Source: Kitasatospora sp. Root107 | GTDB taxonomy: Bacteria; Actinomycetota; Actinomycetes; Streptomycetales; Streptomycetaceae | Direction of reading: 5' to 3' | Assembly: GCF_001424875.1 (NCBI RefSeq) | Contig: NZ_LMCT01000011.1 | Coordinates: 284,536 to 323,766, forward strand | DNA length: 39,231 nucleotides | Shown: positions 1-7,736 of the stretch, in pieces | Layout of the letters: every line of letters begins with the position of its first letter | Numbering within the stretch: the first letter of the stretch is position 1 | Program-made: the position numbers and the translations under genes | The notes under the pieces: generated by a model | What the model was told of the DNA's origin: nothing | The model's database searches: none | Seen by the model: only the letters and a program-made list of their open reading frames with translations

Positions 1-281
1 ACGCAGACGGCCAGCCCGGCGACGAACGCCCGCCGCCTGCCGTATCGGTCGCCGAGCGCACCGGCGGCCAGCACGCAGCCACCGAGCGCGAGCGCGTAGC
101 CGTCCACGATCCACTGGGTCTCGGCCAGGGTCGGCCCGAGGTCGGCCCGCAGGTCGGGGATCGCCACGTTCAGGACGGTGAAGTCGAGTCCGATCAGGAA
201 CAGTGCGGCACAGACGACGGCGACCGCCGCCCAGGCCCGCCGCCGGGTCACCGGCGCGTTCGCGTGCTGCACGAAACGCAC
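1..281 (-). CDS. MFS drug/metabolite exporter, DHA2-like (N-terminal part, cut by window edge)
   Basis: This is the first 93 residues of a major facilitator transporter; the rest lies beyond the left edge. After a basic start (TRRRAW) comes a first transmembrane helix with the signature LDFTVLNVAIPDL, then WIVDGYALALG (helix 2) and GDRYGRRR, the loop 2-3 motif A of MFS proteins. This pattern is typical of the 14-helix EmrB/QacA-type proton antiporters. I chose the GTG at 281, 8 bp after the methyltransferase stop and preceded by a weak GAGG. The short gap makes it the third gene of the desaturase-methyltransferase operon, so it may export a product of these enzymes (inference). Family assignment is firm; substrate unknown. 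Confidence 0.85.
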   Translation of the reverse strand, partial: MRFVQHANAPVTRRRAWAAVAVVCAALFLIGLDFTVLNVAIPDLRADLGPTLAETQWIVDGYALALGGCVLAAGALGDRYGRRRAFVAGLAVC

Positions 282-288
282 GCGGGCC

Positions 289-1197
289 TCAGACCGACAG
301 CTTCAGCGGCTGGTCGCGCCGCTCGAAGCCGATCCGGTAGAGCGTCGCGGCGCCGCGCAGAAACGTCACCTCAGAGGCGCGCAGATAACGCCGGTACCGC
401 CGGTAGCCGTCCTCACCGATCAGCTGCACCGCCTCCGCCCGGGCCCGCAGCAGCCGGCCGGACCAGGAGGCGAGCGTCCGGGCGTAGTCCTCGGCCGAGG
501 CGCTGAGCACGGTGAGCGAGAAGTACGGGTCGCAGGCGGCGGTGATCTCGCTGAGCCTCGGCAGCCGGGCGCCGGGGAAGATGTCGCTGCCGACGAACTC
601 GCCCACCGGACCGCCGCCGTCGGCGACCCCGTCGTAGGCGATGGTCTGCAGGGACATCCGCCCGCCGGGGCGCAGCCAGCCGTGGCAGCGCTCGAAGTAG
701 TGGGTGTAGACGGCGAGCCGGTCGGCGCGGCTCATCCCGTCGGTGGCGAAGTGTTCGAAGGCGCCCACGCTGACGATCGCGTCGTACGGCCGCTCGGTCC
801 GGTGCTCCTCCCAGCTCTCCAGCCGGCCCTCGACACCGGGCAGGCCGAGCCTGCCGAGGTAGTCGTGCTGGGCGCGCGAGATGGTGAGGCCGGTGGCCGT
901 GGCGGCCCGGCCGGTGGCGACCGCGCGGACCAGCAGGGAACCCCAGCCGCAGCCGACGTCGAGCAGCCTCCCGACTCCGCCCGCCTCGGCCCCGACCAGG
1001 TCCAAGTGGTGGTCCAGTTTAGCCAGTTGGGCCCGGTGCAGGGCGGTGGCATCGGGCTCGCCGGGGTCGATCCCGTCCCAGCGGGCCGCCGTGTAGGCGA
1101 GCGTCTGGTCGAGCCAGAGCGCGTAGAAGTCGTTGCCGAGGTCGTAGTGGAACTCGATGTCGGCAGCACTGGTGCCGGCCGTGGCGACGGTGGTCAT
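289..1197 (-). CDS. cyclopropane-fatty-acyl-phospholipid synthase family SAM methyltransferase
   Basis: A 302-residue class I SAM-dependent methyltransferase of the CFA/mycolic acid cyclopropane synthase family. Visible motifs are the N-terminal EFHYDLGNDFYALWLD, the SAM-binding LLDVGCGWGSLL (about residues 98-109), ATGLTIS and EHF within VGAFEHFATDG, all characteristic of the family. It is shorter than E. coli Cfa (about 382 residues) and lacks that enzyme's N-terminal domain, so it resembles the mycobacterial CmaA/MmaA type. These enzymes add a methylene or methyl group across a cis double bond. Its ATG overlaps the desaturase stop by 4 nt, so the two are translationally coupled: the desaturase would create the double bond that this enzyme alkylates. 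The carrier (phospholipid, ACP or CoA) cannot be told. Confidence 0.88.
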   Translation of the reverse strand: MTTVATAGTSAADIEFHYDLGNDFYALWLDQTLAYTAARWDGIDPGEPDATALHRAQLAKLDHHLDLVGAEAGGVGRLLDVGCGWGSLLVRAVATGRAATATGLTISRAQHDYLGRLGLPGVEGRLESWEEHRTERPYDAIVSVGAFEHFATDGMSRADRLAVYTHYFERCHGWLRPGGRMSLQTIAYDGVADGGGPVGEFVGSDIFPGARLPRLSEITAACDPYFSLTVLSASAEDYARTLASWSGRLLRARAEAVQLIGEDGYRRYRRYLRASEVTFLRGAATLYRIGFERRDQPLKLSV

Positions 1198-2168
1198 GCT
1201 TCTCCCGTTCGGCAGGTGGGGGTATCGGTCAGAGCACGCTGAGCCCGGACGGCCAGCGCCTGGGCCCGGCGTTCGACGAAGCGGGCGGCGCGGGTGTCGA
1301 TCCGGCCGAGGTGCTCGGCGAGCCGGTCCCTGGCCTGTTCGCCGACCGGCCCGAGACCGGTCAGGTCGAAGATCCGCAGCGAGCGCAGCAGCGGCACCAG
1401 CACCTCGTCGTGATGGACCCTCAGGTCGTAGACGCCCGCTACGGCGACCTCGGCGGCCATCCGGTCGAAGCCCGGCATGCCCTGCCCCGGCATGGCGAAC
1501 TCGTGCACGGTGCGGTCCAGCATCGCCAGCACCGGGTCGGGGCTGATCTCCAGGGCGGCCCGCAGCAGTTCGCGGTAGAAGACCATGTGCAGGTTCTCGT
1601 CCTGCGCGATCCGGGCGAGCAGCCGTTCGCAGACCGGATCGCCGCTCAGCCGGCCGGTGTTGCGGTGACTGACCCGGGTGGCCAGCTCCTGGACGGCCGC
1701 GTAGGCGACGACGCCCAGCACGCCGGTGGGCTCAGGGACGCCCCCGGCGGTGACCTGGGCCATCCGGGCACGTTCCAGGGCGATCGGGTCGACAGCACGG
1801 CTGGCGTGCAGATAGGCACGGATGGCGGCGGCGTGCCGGTCCTCCTCGGCGGTCCACCGGTGCAGCCAGGCACCCCAGACGCCGTCCCGGCCGGTCTGCG
1901 CCCCGATGGTCCAGTGGTAGCCGGGCAGGTTGTCCTCGGTGAGCAGGTTGACCACCAGCGCGGAGCGGACGGCCGGGGCGACCGTCGACTGCTCGGGCCG
2001 CCAGGGTTCACCGCCGAGCGGGCCGTCGAAGTCGCGTCCCTGCCCCCACGGGACGTACTGGTGCGGAAACCACTCCTTGGCCGAGCCGAGGTGACGATTC
2101 ATCAACTCTTCGGCCACGGTCCCTAATTCGACGAGCCAGGGGACCTCTGGCCCCGTAGTGATCTTCAC
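1194..2168 (-). CDS. soluble acyl-ACP desaturase (diiron, FA_desaturase_2 family)
   Basis: A 324-residue soluble diiron desaturase related to plant stearoyl-ACP desaturases and mycobacterial DesA proteins. Iron ligands fall in TEDNLPGYH (residues about 77-85), the ExxH in EEDRH (about 107-111) and the second pair in DENLH (about 189-193). It introduces a cis double bond into an acyl chain on acyl carrier protein, using O2 and reduced ferredoxin. There are no membrane helices. The start is GTG at 2168 with an upstream GGAGA about 11 nt away. It heads an operon with the overlapping CFA-type methyltransferase and the MFS exporter, which implies a modified (cyclopropane or methyl-branched) fatty acid. 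Divergent from the tyrosinase operon. Confidence 0.88.
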   Translation of the reverse strand: MKITTGPEVPWLVELGTVAEELMNRHLGSAKEWFPHQYVPWGQGRDFDGPLGGEPWRPEQSTVAPAVRSALVVNLLTEDNLPGYHWTIGAQTGRDGVWGAWLHRWTAEEDRHAAAIRAYLHASRAVDPIALERARMAQVTAGGVPEPTGVLGVVAYAAVQELATRVSHRNTGRLSGDPVCERLLARIAQDENLHMVFYRELLRAALEISPDPVLAMLDRTVHEFAMPGQGMPGFDRMAAEVAVAGVYDLRVHHDEVLVPLLRSLRIFDLTGLGPVGEQARDRLAEHLGRIDTRAARFVERRAQALAVRAQRALTDTPTCRTGEA

Positions 2169-2257
2169 GGACAGTGATCGTCTCCGAACTCGCCGCGCTC
2201 ATGCAAACCGGCGTCACCCGTTCGGGGCAGCGGCCCGGTGCGCTCAGCGGGACACTG

Positions 2258-2271
2258 GAGTCCCGGGACTC
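2258..2271. promoter_or_regulatory. perfect 14-bp palindrome upstream of the tyrosinase operon
   Basis: GAGTCCCGGGACTC is a perfect palindrome ending 23 bp before the start of the tyrosinase chaperone gene, between it and the divergent desaturase. It could be an operator for either direction. No regulator gene lies beside it, so the protein that would bind is unknown. Confidence 0.4.
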
Positions 2272-2294
2272 GCCACCGTCGCCCTGGAGGTCCC

Positions 2295-2675
2295 ATGGAC
2301 CCGCAAGCGCTGACCACCGCCGCCGAACCGGCCGCCCTCGCCGACTACCTCGCCGGCCTCCCGCAGCCACCGCCGGACCATCAGCACGGCCCCGCCCGGA
2401 GCGTCCGGGAGGACGCGTACCAGGGGCACCGGATCGTCATCACGACCACGTACGAGATCACCGTGGACGGCAGGCCGCTGCCCGCGCATGTGGGTGTGTC
2501 GAACGACGGCGAGGTGCACTGCCACGCGCTGCCCGCGTACCAGGTCCGGTCCGCCGTCGACATCGTCCGGGCCCTGATCGACAACTTCCCCGACGACTTC
2601 CCCGAAGCCGACGGCGACCCGGGCCACGGCGGGCACCCCGGCCACGGCGGTCACGGAGAGCACGGGGGTGGCTGA
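2295..2675 (+). CDS. tyrosinase copper chaperone/cofactor (MelC1 family), no signal peptide
   Basis: A 126-residue homologue of MelC1, the partner that inserts copper into apotyrosinase. The family core is visible as EDAYQGHRIVI, followed by a strand with VDGRPLP and a region around VHCHALPAYQVRSAVDIVRALID. The start is ATG 2295 because GGAGG lies 4 nt upstream; an in-frame upstream ATG at 2238 has no ribosome site. Ordinary MelC1 carries a Tat signal that exports the complex; here there is none. The C-terminus instead is a Gly/His tail with five histidines in about 17 residues, a likely copper-binding tail. It overlaps the tyrosinase start by 8 nt. The pair resembles the intracellular MelD1/MelD2 system reported in Streptomyces coelicolor more than the secreted MelC system. 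Confidence 0.82.
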   Translation: MDPQALTTAAEPAALADYLAGLPQPPPDHQHGPARSVREDAYQGHRIVITTTYEITVDGRPLPAHVGVSNDGEVHCHALPAYQVRSAVDIVRALIDNFPDDFPEADGDPGHGGHPGHGGHGEHGGG

Positions 2676-3657
2676 GATGGCCGTCGTCCGCACCGACATC
2701 ATCACCGACACCGCCGCCCGCGACGCGTACGTCCACGGCGTGAACCTCCTCAAGCGGGAGAGCACCGCGCTGAGCACCACCGCGTTCGGCATCCCGGGCC
2801 CGCCCACGGTGGTCCACACCTACGACCTGTTCGTCATCTGGCACCACCTGGCGATGACCTCGCCGGTGCCGCCCGGCGGGGACTGGATGGTGCGCAACGG
2901 CGCCCACCGGGGCCCGGTGTTCCTGCCGTGGCACCGGGTCATGCTCGGACTCCTGGAGGCCAACCTCCAACGGGTCCTGGGAGAGCCCGACTTCGGTCTC
3001 CCCTACTGGGACTGGTCGGCCGACGGTTCGCTCGCGGCCCCGCAGTCCGCGCGGATCTGGAAGCCCGCCTGGATGGGCGGCCAGGGGCGGCCGATCACCA
3101 CCGGCCCGTTCGTCTTCAACGCCGGCGATCCGAACAGCTTCCGGGTCCGGATCGAGACCGCCCCGGACGTCACACTGCGCCAGGTCGACCGGGGGCTGCG
3201 CCGGGCGTTCGGACGGCCCACCGGCTCACTCACCCTGCCCACCGCCGCCGACCTGGCCCGCACCTTCGACACCCGGCCGCCCCCGACCGGGGACCCGGAT
3301 CTCGCCACCTACGACTTCACGCCCTGGAACGCGGGCTCACGCGGATTCCGCAACCAGCTCGAGGGCTTCCGGGGGCCGGGGCTGCACAACCAGGTGCACC
3401 GCTGGGTCGGCGGCGACATGGGCCCGGCGTCCTCTCCCAACGACCCGGTGTTCTTCCTGCACCACTGCAACGTGGACCGGATCTGGGAGGGCTGGATGCA
3501 CCGCCACGGCCGCAGCTACCGCCCCGGCATGACCGCCTCCCCCGCGCTCAGGGGCCACCGGATCGACGACCCGATCGTCTCCCCGCTCGGCCCGGCCGCC
3601 ACCCCGCGCAGCACGCTGGACCCGACTGCCGTCTACAGCTACGACGTCCTGCCGTGA
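2668..3657 (+). CDS. tyrosinase (type 3 copper monophenol/o-diphenol oxidase), cytoplasmic type
   Basis: A 329-residue type 3 copper enzyme oxidising phenols to o-quinones. CuA ligands lie in FVIWHHLAM (H59/H60), AHRGPVFLPWHR (H80, H89); CuB ligands in HNQVHRW (H240, H244) and PVFFLHHCNVDRIW (H266). The spacings H80-H89 and H244-H266 match those of Streptomyces tyrosinases. At 329 residues it is longer than secreted MelC2 (about 275), with extra sequence before CuB and at the C-terminus. The GTG at 2668 has GGAGAG 7 nt upstream and overlaps the chaperone stop; ATG 2677 is the alternative. There is no signal peptide and the chaperone lacks one too, so the enzyme should stay in the cytoplasm, perhaps for phenol detoxification. 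Confidence 0.9.
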   Translation: MAEMAVVRTDIITDTAARDAYVHGVNLLKRESTALSTTAFGIPGPPTVVHTYDLFVIWHHLAMTSPVPPGGDWMVRNGAHRGPVFLPWHRVMLGLLEANLQRVLGEPDFGLPYWDWSADGSLAAPQSARIWKPAWMGGQGRPITTGPFVFNAGDPNSFRVRIETAPDVTLRQVDRGLRRAFGRPTGSLTLPTAADLARTFDTRPPPTGDPDLATYDFTPWNAGSRGFRNQLEGFRGPGLHNQVHRWVGGDMGPASSPNDPVFFLHHCNVDRIWEGWMHRHGRSYRPGMTASPALRGHRIDDPIVSPLGPAATPRSTLDPTAVYSYDVLP

Positions 3658-3679
3658 CCTGAGACCGACCGGCCTCAGG
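3658..3679. terminator. bidirectional hairpin between convergent genes
   Basis: CCTGAG at 3658-3663 pairs with CTCAGG at 3674-3679, and the stem extends inward with one mismatch (ACCG/CGGC). It begins directly after the tyrosinase stop and ends 5 bp from the stop of the convergent reductase gene, so it can serve both. Confidence 0.6.
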
Positions 3680-3684
3680 TGCCG

Positions 3685-4317
3685 TCACTCCTCCTCGTCC
3701 AGCAGGAAGGTTCCGTACTCGGGCTTCCCGGCCCGCTGGTAGGTGCTGCACTGCACGCCCGCGCCGGTGGTGCGGGACTCCGTCAGGGTCCAGGCGGTGG
3801 GGGCGGCGCCCTCGGCGAAGAGCCGCTTTCCGGTGCCGAGGATCACTGGGTTGACGAGCAGTCGGTACTCGTCGACCAGGTCGTGCTGTTGCAGGGTGTG
3901 GATGAGGTCGCTGCTGCCCTGCGTCATGATCACGCCGTCGAGCTGCGCCTTGAGCCGGGCCACGGACTCGGCGGCCTCCCCGTCCAGGAGGTGGGAGTTC
4001 TGCCACTCCAGCGGGGCGGTCAGGGTGCGCGAGGCGACGTACTTGGGCATCGTGTTGAGCTTCACGGCGATCGGGTTGTCCGGGTCGGTGACGCGGGGCC
4101 AGTAGCCGGCGAAGATGTCGTAGGTCTTCCGGCCGAGCAGGAGATGGTCGACGGTCCGTTCGAAGATGTCGACCATCAGGGCCATGAACTCGTCGTCGAC
4201 GTAAGGGACTTGCCAGCCGCCGTGCTCGAATCCCGCGTCCTCGTCCTCGCCCGGGCCGCCGGGGGCCTGGATGACCCCGTCCATGGTGACGAACACGGTG
4301 ACGATCAGTCTGGCCAT
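3685..4317 (-). CDS. dihydrofolate reductase family protein (RibD C-terminal fold)
   Basis: A 210-residue protein of the RibD_C/DHFR-like family (YyaP/YwjB type). It opens with the typical MARLIVTVFVTMDGVIQAPGGP, has the central LLLGRKTYDIF motif (residues about 59-69), MPKYVASRTL, and the C-terminal LLVNPVILGTGKRLF. Members bind NADPH; most have no proven substrate, and they are not the housekeeping DHFR. ATG 4317 was chosen because GAGAGG lies about 10 nt upstream and the family N-terminus starts there, although the frame stays open to 4443. A perfect 28-bp palindrome lies 15 bp before the start codon, so expression is probably under a dimeric repressor encoded elsewhere. Confidence 0.85.
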   Translation of the reverse strand: MARLIVTVFVTMDGVIQAPGGPGEDEDAGFEHGGWQVPYVDDEFMALMVDIFERTVDHLLLGRKTYDIFAGYWPRVTDPDNPIAVKLNTMPKYVASRTLTAPLEWQNSHLLDGEAAESVARLKAQLDGVIMTQGSSDLIHTLQQHDLVDEYRLLVNPVILGTGKRLFAEGAAPTAWTLTESRTTGAGVQCSTYQRAGKPEYGTFLLDEEE

Positions 4318-4332
4318 GGTCTGCTGCCTCTC

Positions 4333-4360
4333 TGGGTACGGACTGCGCAGTCCGTACCCA
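4333..4360. promoter_or_regulatory. perfect 28-bp palindromic operator
   Basis: Half-site TGGGTACGGACTGC is followed directly by its exact reverse complement, giving 14+14 bp with no spacer. It sits 15-43 bp upstream of the minus-strand reductase start, where a repressor would block transcription. Size and symmetry suit a TetR- or PadR/MarR-type dimer. No regulator gene adjoins it. Confidence 0.65.
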
Positions 4361-4558
4361 TGTCCCGCCGTGCGCCACCTTGAAACGCGGCCGGGCGATT
4401 TCCGACCGGTTCGGCCCAACCGGCCCCGTTGACCGCCGCACACCGCCGCGCTAACTTCCCTTTTGGTTAAGGACGTTGACTAAGCCCCCCGAAAGGCGTT
4501 CACCTCGCACGTCCCCGCTCCAGTACCGCCAGGCTGACCGAGCAGGAGGGACCACCCG

Positions 4559-6199
4559 ATGAGCAGGACCCCAAGCCCCACCCCAGCACCCGGCTCGCCC
4601 ACCGTCCGACGTCGCGGGCCACGCCTCGTCCTGGTTGCCGCGCTCACGGCCGCGAGCCTCGTCTGGGCGGGAGCCGCGAGCGCCCTGCCCGACACGACGG
4701 CGACGGCCGCCGCCGCGACCACCGACGTCCTGGTCCCCGCGCCGGTGAGCAGTGTGGCGAACGGGGCGACGTACACCCTCGCCTCCGCCGCCGGCATCGC
4801 CACGGACGCCTCCCCGGAGGCCGGCGCGATCGGCGACTACCTGGCGGGCGTCCTGCGCGCCTCGACCGGCTTCGCCGTTCCGGTGTCGGCCGGGGCGGCC
4901 GGCAACGGCAGCATCGCACTCCAACTCTCGGGCGCGCCGGGCTCGGTGGGGGACGAGGGCTACCTTCTGACCACCACCGCCACCGGTGTGGTCGTCCAGG
5001 CCAACCGGCCCGCCGGCCTCTTCCACGGCGTGCAGACCCTGCTCCAGCTGCTGCCTCCCCGCGTGATGAGCGGCACCGTGCAGCCCGGCCCCTGGACGGT
5101 CCCCGGCGGCACGGTCACCGACTACCCGCGCTTCACCCACCGCGGCGCGATGCTCGACGTCGCCCGCCACTTCTTCACCGTCGCCCAGGTCAAGCGCTAC
5201 ATCGACCAGTTGGCCCTGTACAAGGTCAACCAGCTGCATCTGCATCTCTCCGACGACCAGGGCTGGCGGATCGCGATCAACAGCTGGCCCAACCTGGCCG
5301 CCTACGGTGGCGGCACCGCGGTCGGCGGTGGGCCGGGGGGCTACTACACCCAGGCGGACTACTCGGCGATCGTGGCGTACGCGGCCTCCCGGTACATCAC
5401 CCTGATACCGGAGATCGACCTGCCCGGGCACACCAACGCGGCGCTGGCCTCCTACGCCGAGCTCAACTGCAGCGGGGTCGCCCCGCCGCGCTACACCGGC
5501 ACCAACGTGGGGTTCAGCTCGCTGTGCGTGCCGCTGGAGGTGACGTACACCTTCATCGACCAGGTGATCGGGGAGCTCGCCGCGCTGACCCCGGGTCAGT
5601 ACATCCACATCGGCGGGGACGAGGCGAGTTCGACCACCGCCGCGGACTACGCGACCTTCATCGGCTGGGCGCAGCAGATCGTCGCGGCGCACGGCAAGAC
5701 GGTGATCGGCTGGCACGAGGTCACCCACGCCACTCCGCTGCCGACGACGGTCGCCCAGTACTGGGGCCCCACGACCTCCGACGCCGCGCTGGCGGCCGCG
5801 GTGGCCAAGGGCACGAAGGTGCTCATGTCCCCCGCCAACAAGACCTACCTCGACATGAAGTACACCCGGCGGACCAAGCTCGGCCAGACCTGGGCCGGCC
5901 TGATCGACGTCGACACGGCGTACGGCTGGAACCCCGGTGCCTACCTCGCCGGGGTGGGCGAGTCCTCCGTGCTCGGCGTCGAGGCGCCGCTGTGGACCGA
6001 GACCGTGGTGACCTCCGCCGACATCGACTACCTGACGTTCCCTCGGCTGCCCGCGATCGCCGAGCTCGGCTGGTCACCATGGAGCACGCACAACGTCACC
6101 GCGTTCCACCAGCGGCTCGGCGCGCAGGGGCCGCGCTGGAAGGCGATGGGGATCGGCTACTACCGCTCGACCCAGGTGACTTGGCCGACCGGTTCGTAG
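4559..6199 (+). CDS. secreted beta-N-acetylhexosaminidase, GH20
   Basis: A 546-residue GH20 enzyme releasing terminal GlcNAc/GalNAc from chitooligosaccharides and glycans. An N-terminal signal sequence (RRRGPRLVLVAALTAAS, cleavage near residue 43) is followed by a GH20b domain (about 55-185) and the TIM barrel. Catalytic Asp354-Glu355 lie in HIGGDEA; family landmarks HRGAMLDVARHF (194-205), LHLHLSDDQGWRI and EIDLPGH are intact, as is WTET near the end. ATG 4559 follows GGAGGG by about 8 nt. GH20 uses substrate-assisted catalysis. It faces the PQQ-chitinase operon across a strong terminator. I looked for the DasR-type TGGTCTAGACCA box in the 240-bp upstream gap and saw none; that gap holds only the palindrome at 4333 and a loose GCTAAC/GTTAAG dyad near 4450-4473. 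Confidence 0.93.
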   Translation: MSRTPSPTPAPGSPTVRRRGPRLVLVAALTAASLVWAGAASALPDTTATAAAATTDVLVPAPVSSVANGATYTLASAAGIATDASPEAGAIGDYLAGVLRASTGFAVPVSAGAAGNGSIALQLSGAPGSVGDEGYLLTTTATGVVVQANRPAGLFHGVQTLLQLLPPRVMSGTVQPGPWTVPGGTVTDYPRFTHRGAMLDVARHFFTVAQVKRYIDQLALYKVNQLHLHLSDDQGWRIAINSWPNLAAYGGGTAVGGGPGGYYTQADYSAIVAYAASRYITLIPEIDLPGHTNAALASYAELNCSGVAPPRYTGTNVGFSSLCVPLEVTYTFIDQVIGELAALTPGQYIHIGGDEASSTTAADYATFIGWAQQIVAAHGKTVIGWHEVTHATPLPTTVAQYWGPTTSDAALAAAVAKGTKVLMSPANKTYLDMKYTRRTKLGQTWAGLIDVDTAYGWNPGAYLAGVGESSVLGVEAPLWTETVVTSADIDYLTFPRLPAIAELGWSPWSTHNVTAFHQRLGAQGPRWKAMGIGYYRSTQVTWPTGS

Positions 6200-6225
6200 C
6201 CCCTTGCGGGCCTTCCAACAGCTGC

Positions 6226-6265
6226 CCGCCCGGCTGGCCGTCGGGGGCGACGGCCAGTCGGGCGG
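6226..6265. terminator. strong bidirectional terminator hairpin
   Basis: The arm 6226-6242 (CCGCCCGGCTGGCCGTC) pairs with 6249-6265 over 17 bp with one G-T wobble and a 6-base loop. It lies between the hexosaminidase stop (6199) and the convergent chitinase stop (6327). Confidence 0.75.
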
Positions 6266-6326
6266 TGTCCTCGGGATTCCCGTTACGGCACCCAGCAGTT
6301 GCCGCCGAGGGCGAGCCTCACGGTCC

Positions 6327-7700
6327 TCAGCCCTGGTACTGGACGACGATCTTGGTGAAGTCGTACGCGTTCTGGGCGATTCCACTGCACGCGTCGGCAT
6401 CCGTGCCGCTGCCGCACGGGCGGTCCCGGTTGACGGACCAGAAGGCGAACCGGGCGATGTGGTGCTGCTTGGCGTAGCCGAGGATGGTGTTGAAGTCGCC
6501 GGTGGTGACGGTCTCGCCCGGCTCGTCGGTGATGCCGTTCATCGAGGAGACCCCGATGTGGCGGTAGGCGGCATCGTCGCTGTAGCCGTACGCGCTCTTC
6601 ACTGCCGCCTTCAGGCCCTCCATCGCGCTGACCGTGGCCTGGCCCATGGTGCCGCTGTGGCCGCCGAAGTCGAACGGCATGATGATCCAGCCGTCGTTCG
6701 CCAGCCCCGCCGCCGCACCCCGGTTGATCAGGTCCTTGCCCGTGGCGTCCGGACCGGTCGGCGTGGTGCCCATGGTCACGTAGGTGACGATCCCCGGGTT
6801 GTTGGTCTTGACGATCTTCAGTGCGTCGACCACCCGCTGACGGACCGTCGCGTTGGAGAACTCGGTGTCCTCGATGTCGATGTCCAGCGCCTTCAGGCCG
6901 TACGCGTTGATCACCTTCTGGTACGCGCCGGCCAGTGCGGAGGCGCTCGTGCACTTCTCGCCGAGCTTGTTGCCGCTCCACCCGCCGACCGAGATGACGA
7001 TGTCCCCGCCCGCCGCCCGGATCGACTTGATCGCCGCCTCGTCCGAGCCACCCGTCAGCGCCCGGCTGCCGTCCCACTTCGGGTTGCAGGTGCCGTCGGA
7101 GAGGATGAAGGCCAGCGTGAACCACTTCACCCCCGTGGCCGCCATCACATCGGTCGGCTTCTGCGGGCTCCCCCAGCCCAGGTACTCGTACGGGGCGGCC
7201 GCCATCGCGCCGGGGCCGGTGCTGGTCCCCGAACTGACCTCCAGGTAGTCGGTGTTGGGCCCGCCGTTGGCGGTGGTGGCGGTGGCCCGGACGGTGTTGG
7301 CGCCCGCATTCAGCGGGACGGTGATGCTCGTGGACACCCAGGTGTCCCAACTACCGGTGCCGGGGAAGGACTTGCTCGCGGAGACCACGGTGCCGTTGAC
7401 GCTTACGGACATCGGCCGGTCGGTGGTGGTGCCGTTCGCGTACCGGAAGGTCAGGGTGGCGCTGCCCGCGGTGGCCGCGTTCACCGCCCACTGGACGTAG
7501 CCGCCACTGATGTTGGTGTAGTCGACGAACCCGGTACCCGAGTAGCCGAGATGGTTGGAGGCGACGGCCGCCTGGGAGAGCGTCGCGTTCTCGGCCTCGT
7601 AGCGGGTGCCCGCCGCCGAGGCGGTGCCGGCCGGGGTCAGCAGCACCGCCGCCGGTGCCAGGGTGGCCACCATGAGGGAGCTGATCAGGGACTTCTTCAC
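6327..7700 (-). CDS. secreted chitinase: CBM35 + GH18
   Basis: A 457-residue exported protein. Residues 1-30 are a signal peptide (KKSLISSLMVATLAPAAVLL...ASAA). Residues about 33-155 form a CBM35 module (YEAEN start, LGYSGTGFV, GSWDTW, ANTVRAT). Residues about 165-457 are a GH18 barrel with SVGGW (237-241) and ALDIDIEDTEF, giving Asp273, Asp275 and catalytic Glu277; the first Asp of the usual DxxDxDxE is Lys270, a variation to note. The end FAFWSVNRDRPCG is typical of the family. The GTG at 7700 has GGAGAAG upstream. It is the last gene of the minus-strand pqq operon, 36 bp after the CBM35 lyase-like gene, whose CBM35 is clearly related to its own. GH18 enzymes cleave chitin or partly acetylated chitosan. 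Confidence 0.9.
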   Translation of the reverse strand: MKKSLISSLMVATLAPAAVLLTPAGTASAAGTRYEAENATLSQAAVASNHLGYSGTGFVDYTNISGGYVQWAVNAATAGSATLTFRYANGTTTDRPMSVSVNGTVVSASKSFPGTGSWDTWVSTSITVPLNAGANTVRATATTANGGPNTDYLEVSSGTSTGPGAMAAAPYEYLGWGSPQKPTDVMAATGVKWFTLAFILSDGTCNPKWDGSRALTGGSDEAAIKSIRAAGGDIVISVGGWSGNKLGEKCTSASALAGAYQKVINAYGLKALDIDIEDTEFSNATVRQRVVDALKIVKTNNPGIVTYVTMGTTPTGPDATGKDLINRGAAAGLANDGWIIMPFDFGGHSGTMGQATVSAMEGLKAAVKSAYGYSDDAAYRHIGVSSMNGITDEPGETVTTGDFNTILGYAKQHHIARFAFWSVNRDRPCGSGTDADACSGIAQNAYDFTKIVVQYQG

Positions 7701-7736
7701 GTTGTCTCGCTTCTCCAGTGATGATCTGATGGTTCG

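Noticed and set aside
2249..2264. GGGAC-N6-GTCCC resembling a mycobacterial DosR box near the tyrosinase operon
   Set aside because: Spacer is 6 rather than 4 and the sequence differs from the three GGGCCG-NN-CGGCCC boxes; the overlapping GAGTCCCGGGACTC palindrome explains it better.
3662..3675. AGACCGACCGGCCT resembling the redox-block boxes
   Set aside because: It lies inside the terminator stem at the 3' ends of two convergent genes, where a promoter operator would not be expected.
4443..4558. DasR-type operator (TGGTCTAGACCA) upstream of the GH20 gene
   Set aside because: Looked for because DasR controls chitin genes, but no match is present here; only a loose GCTAAC/GTTAAG dyad is seen.
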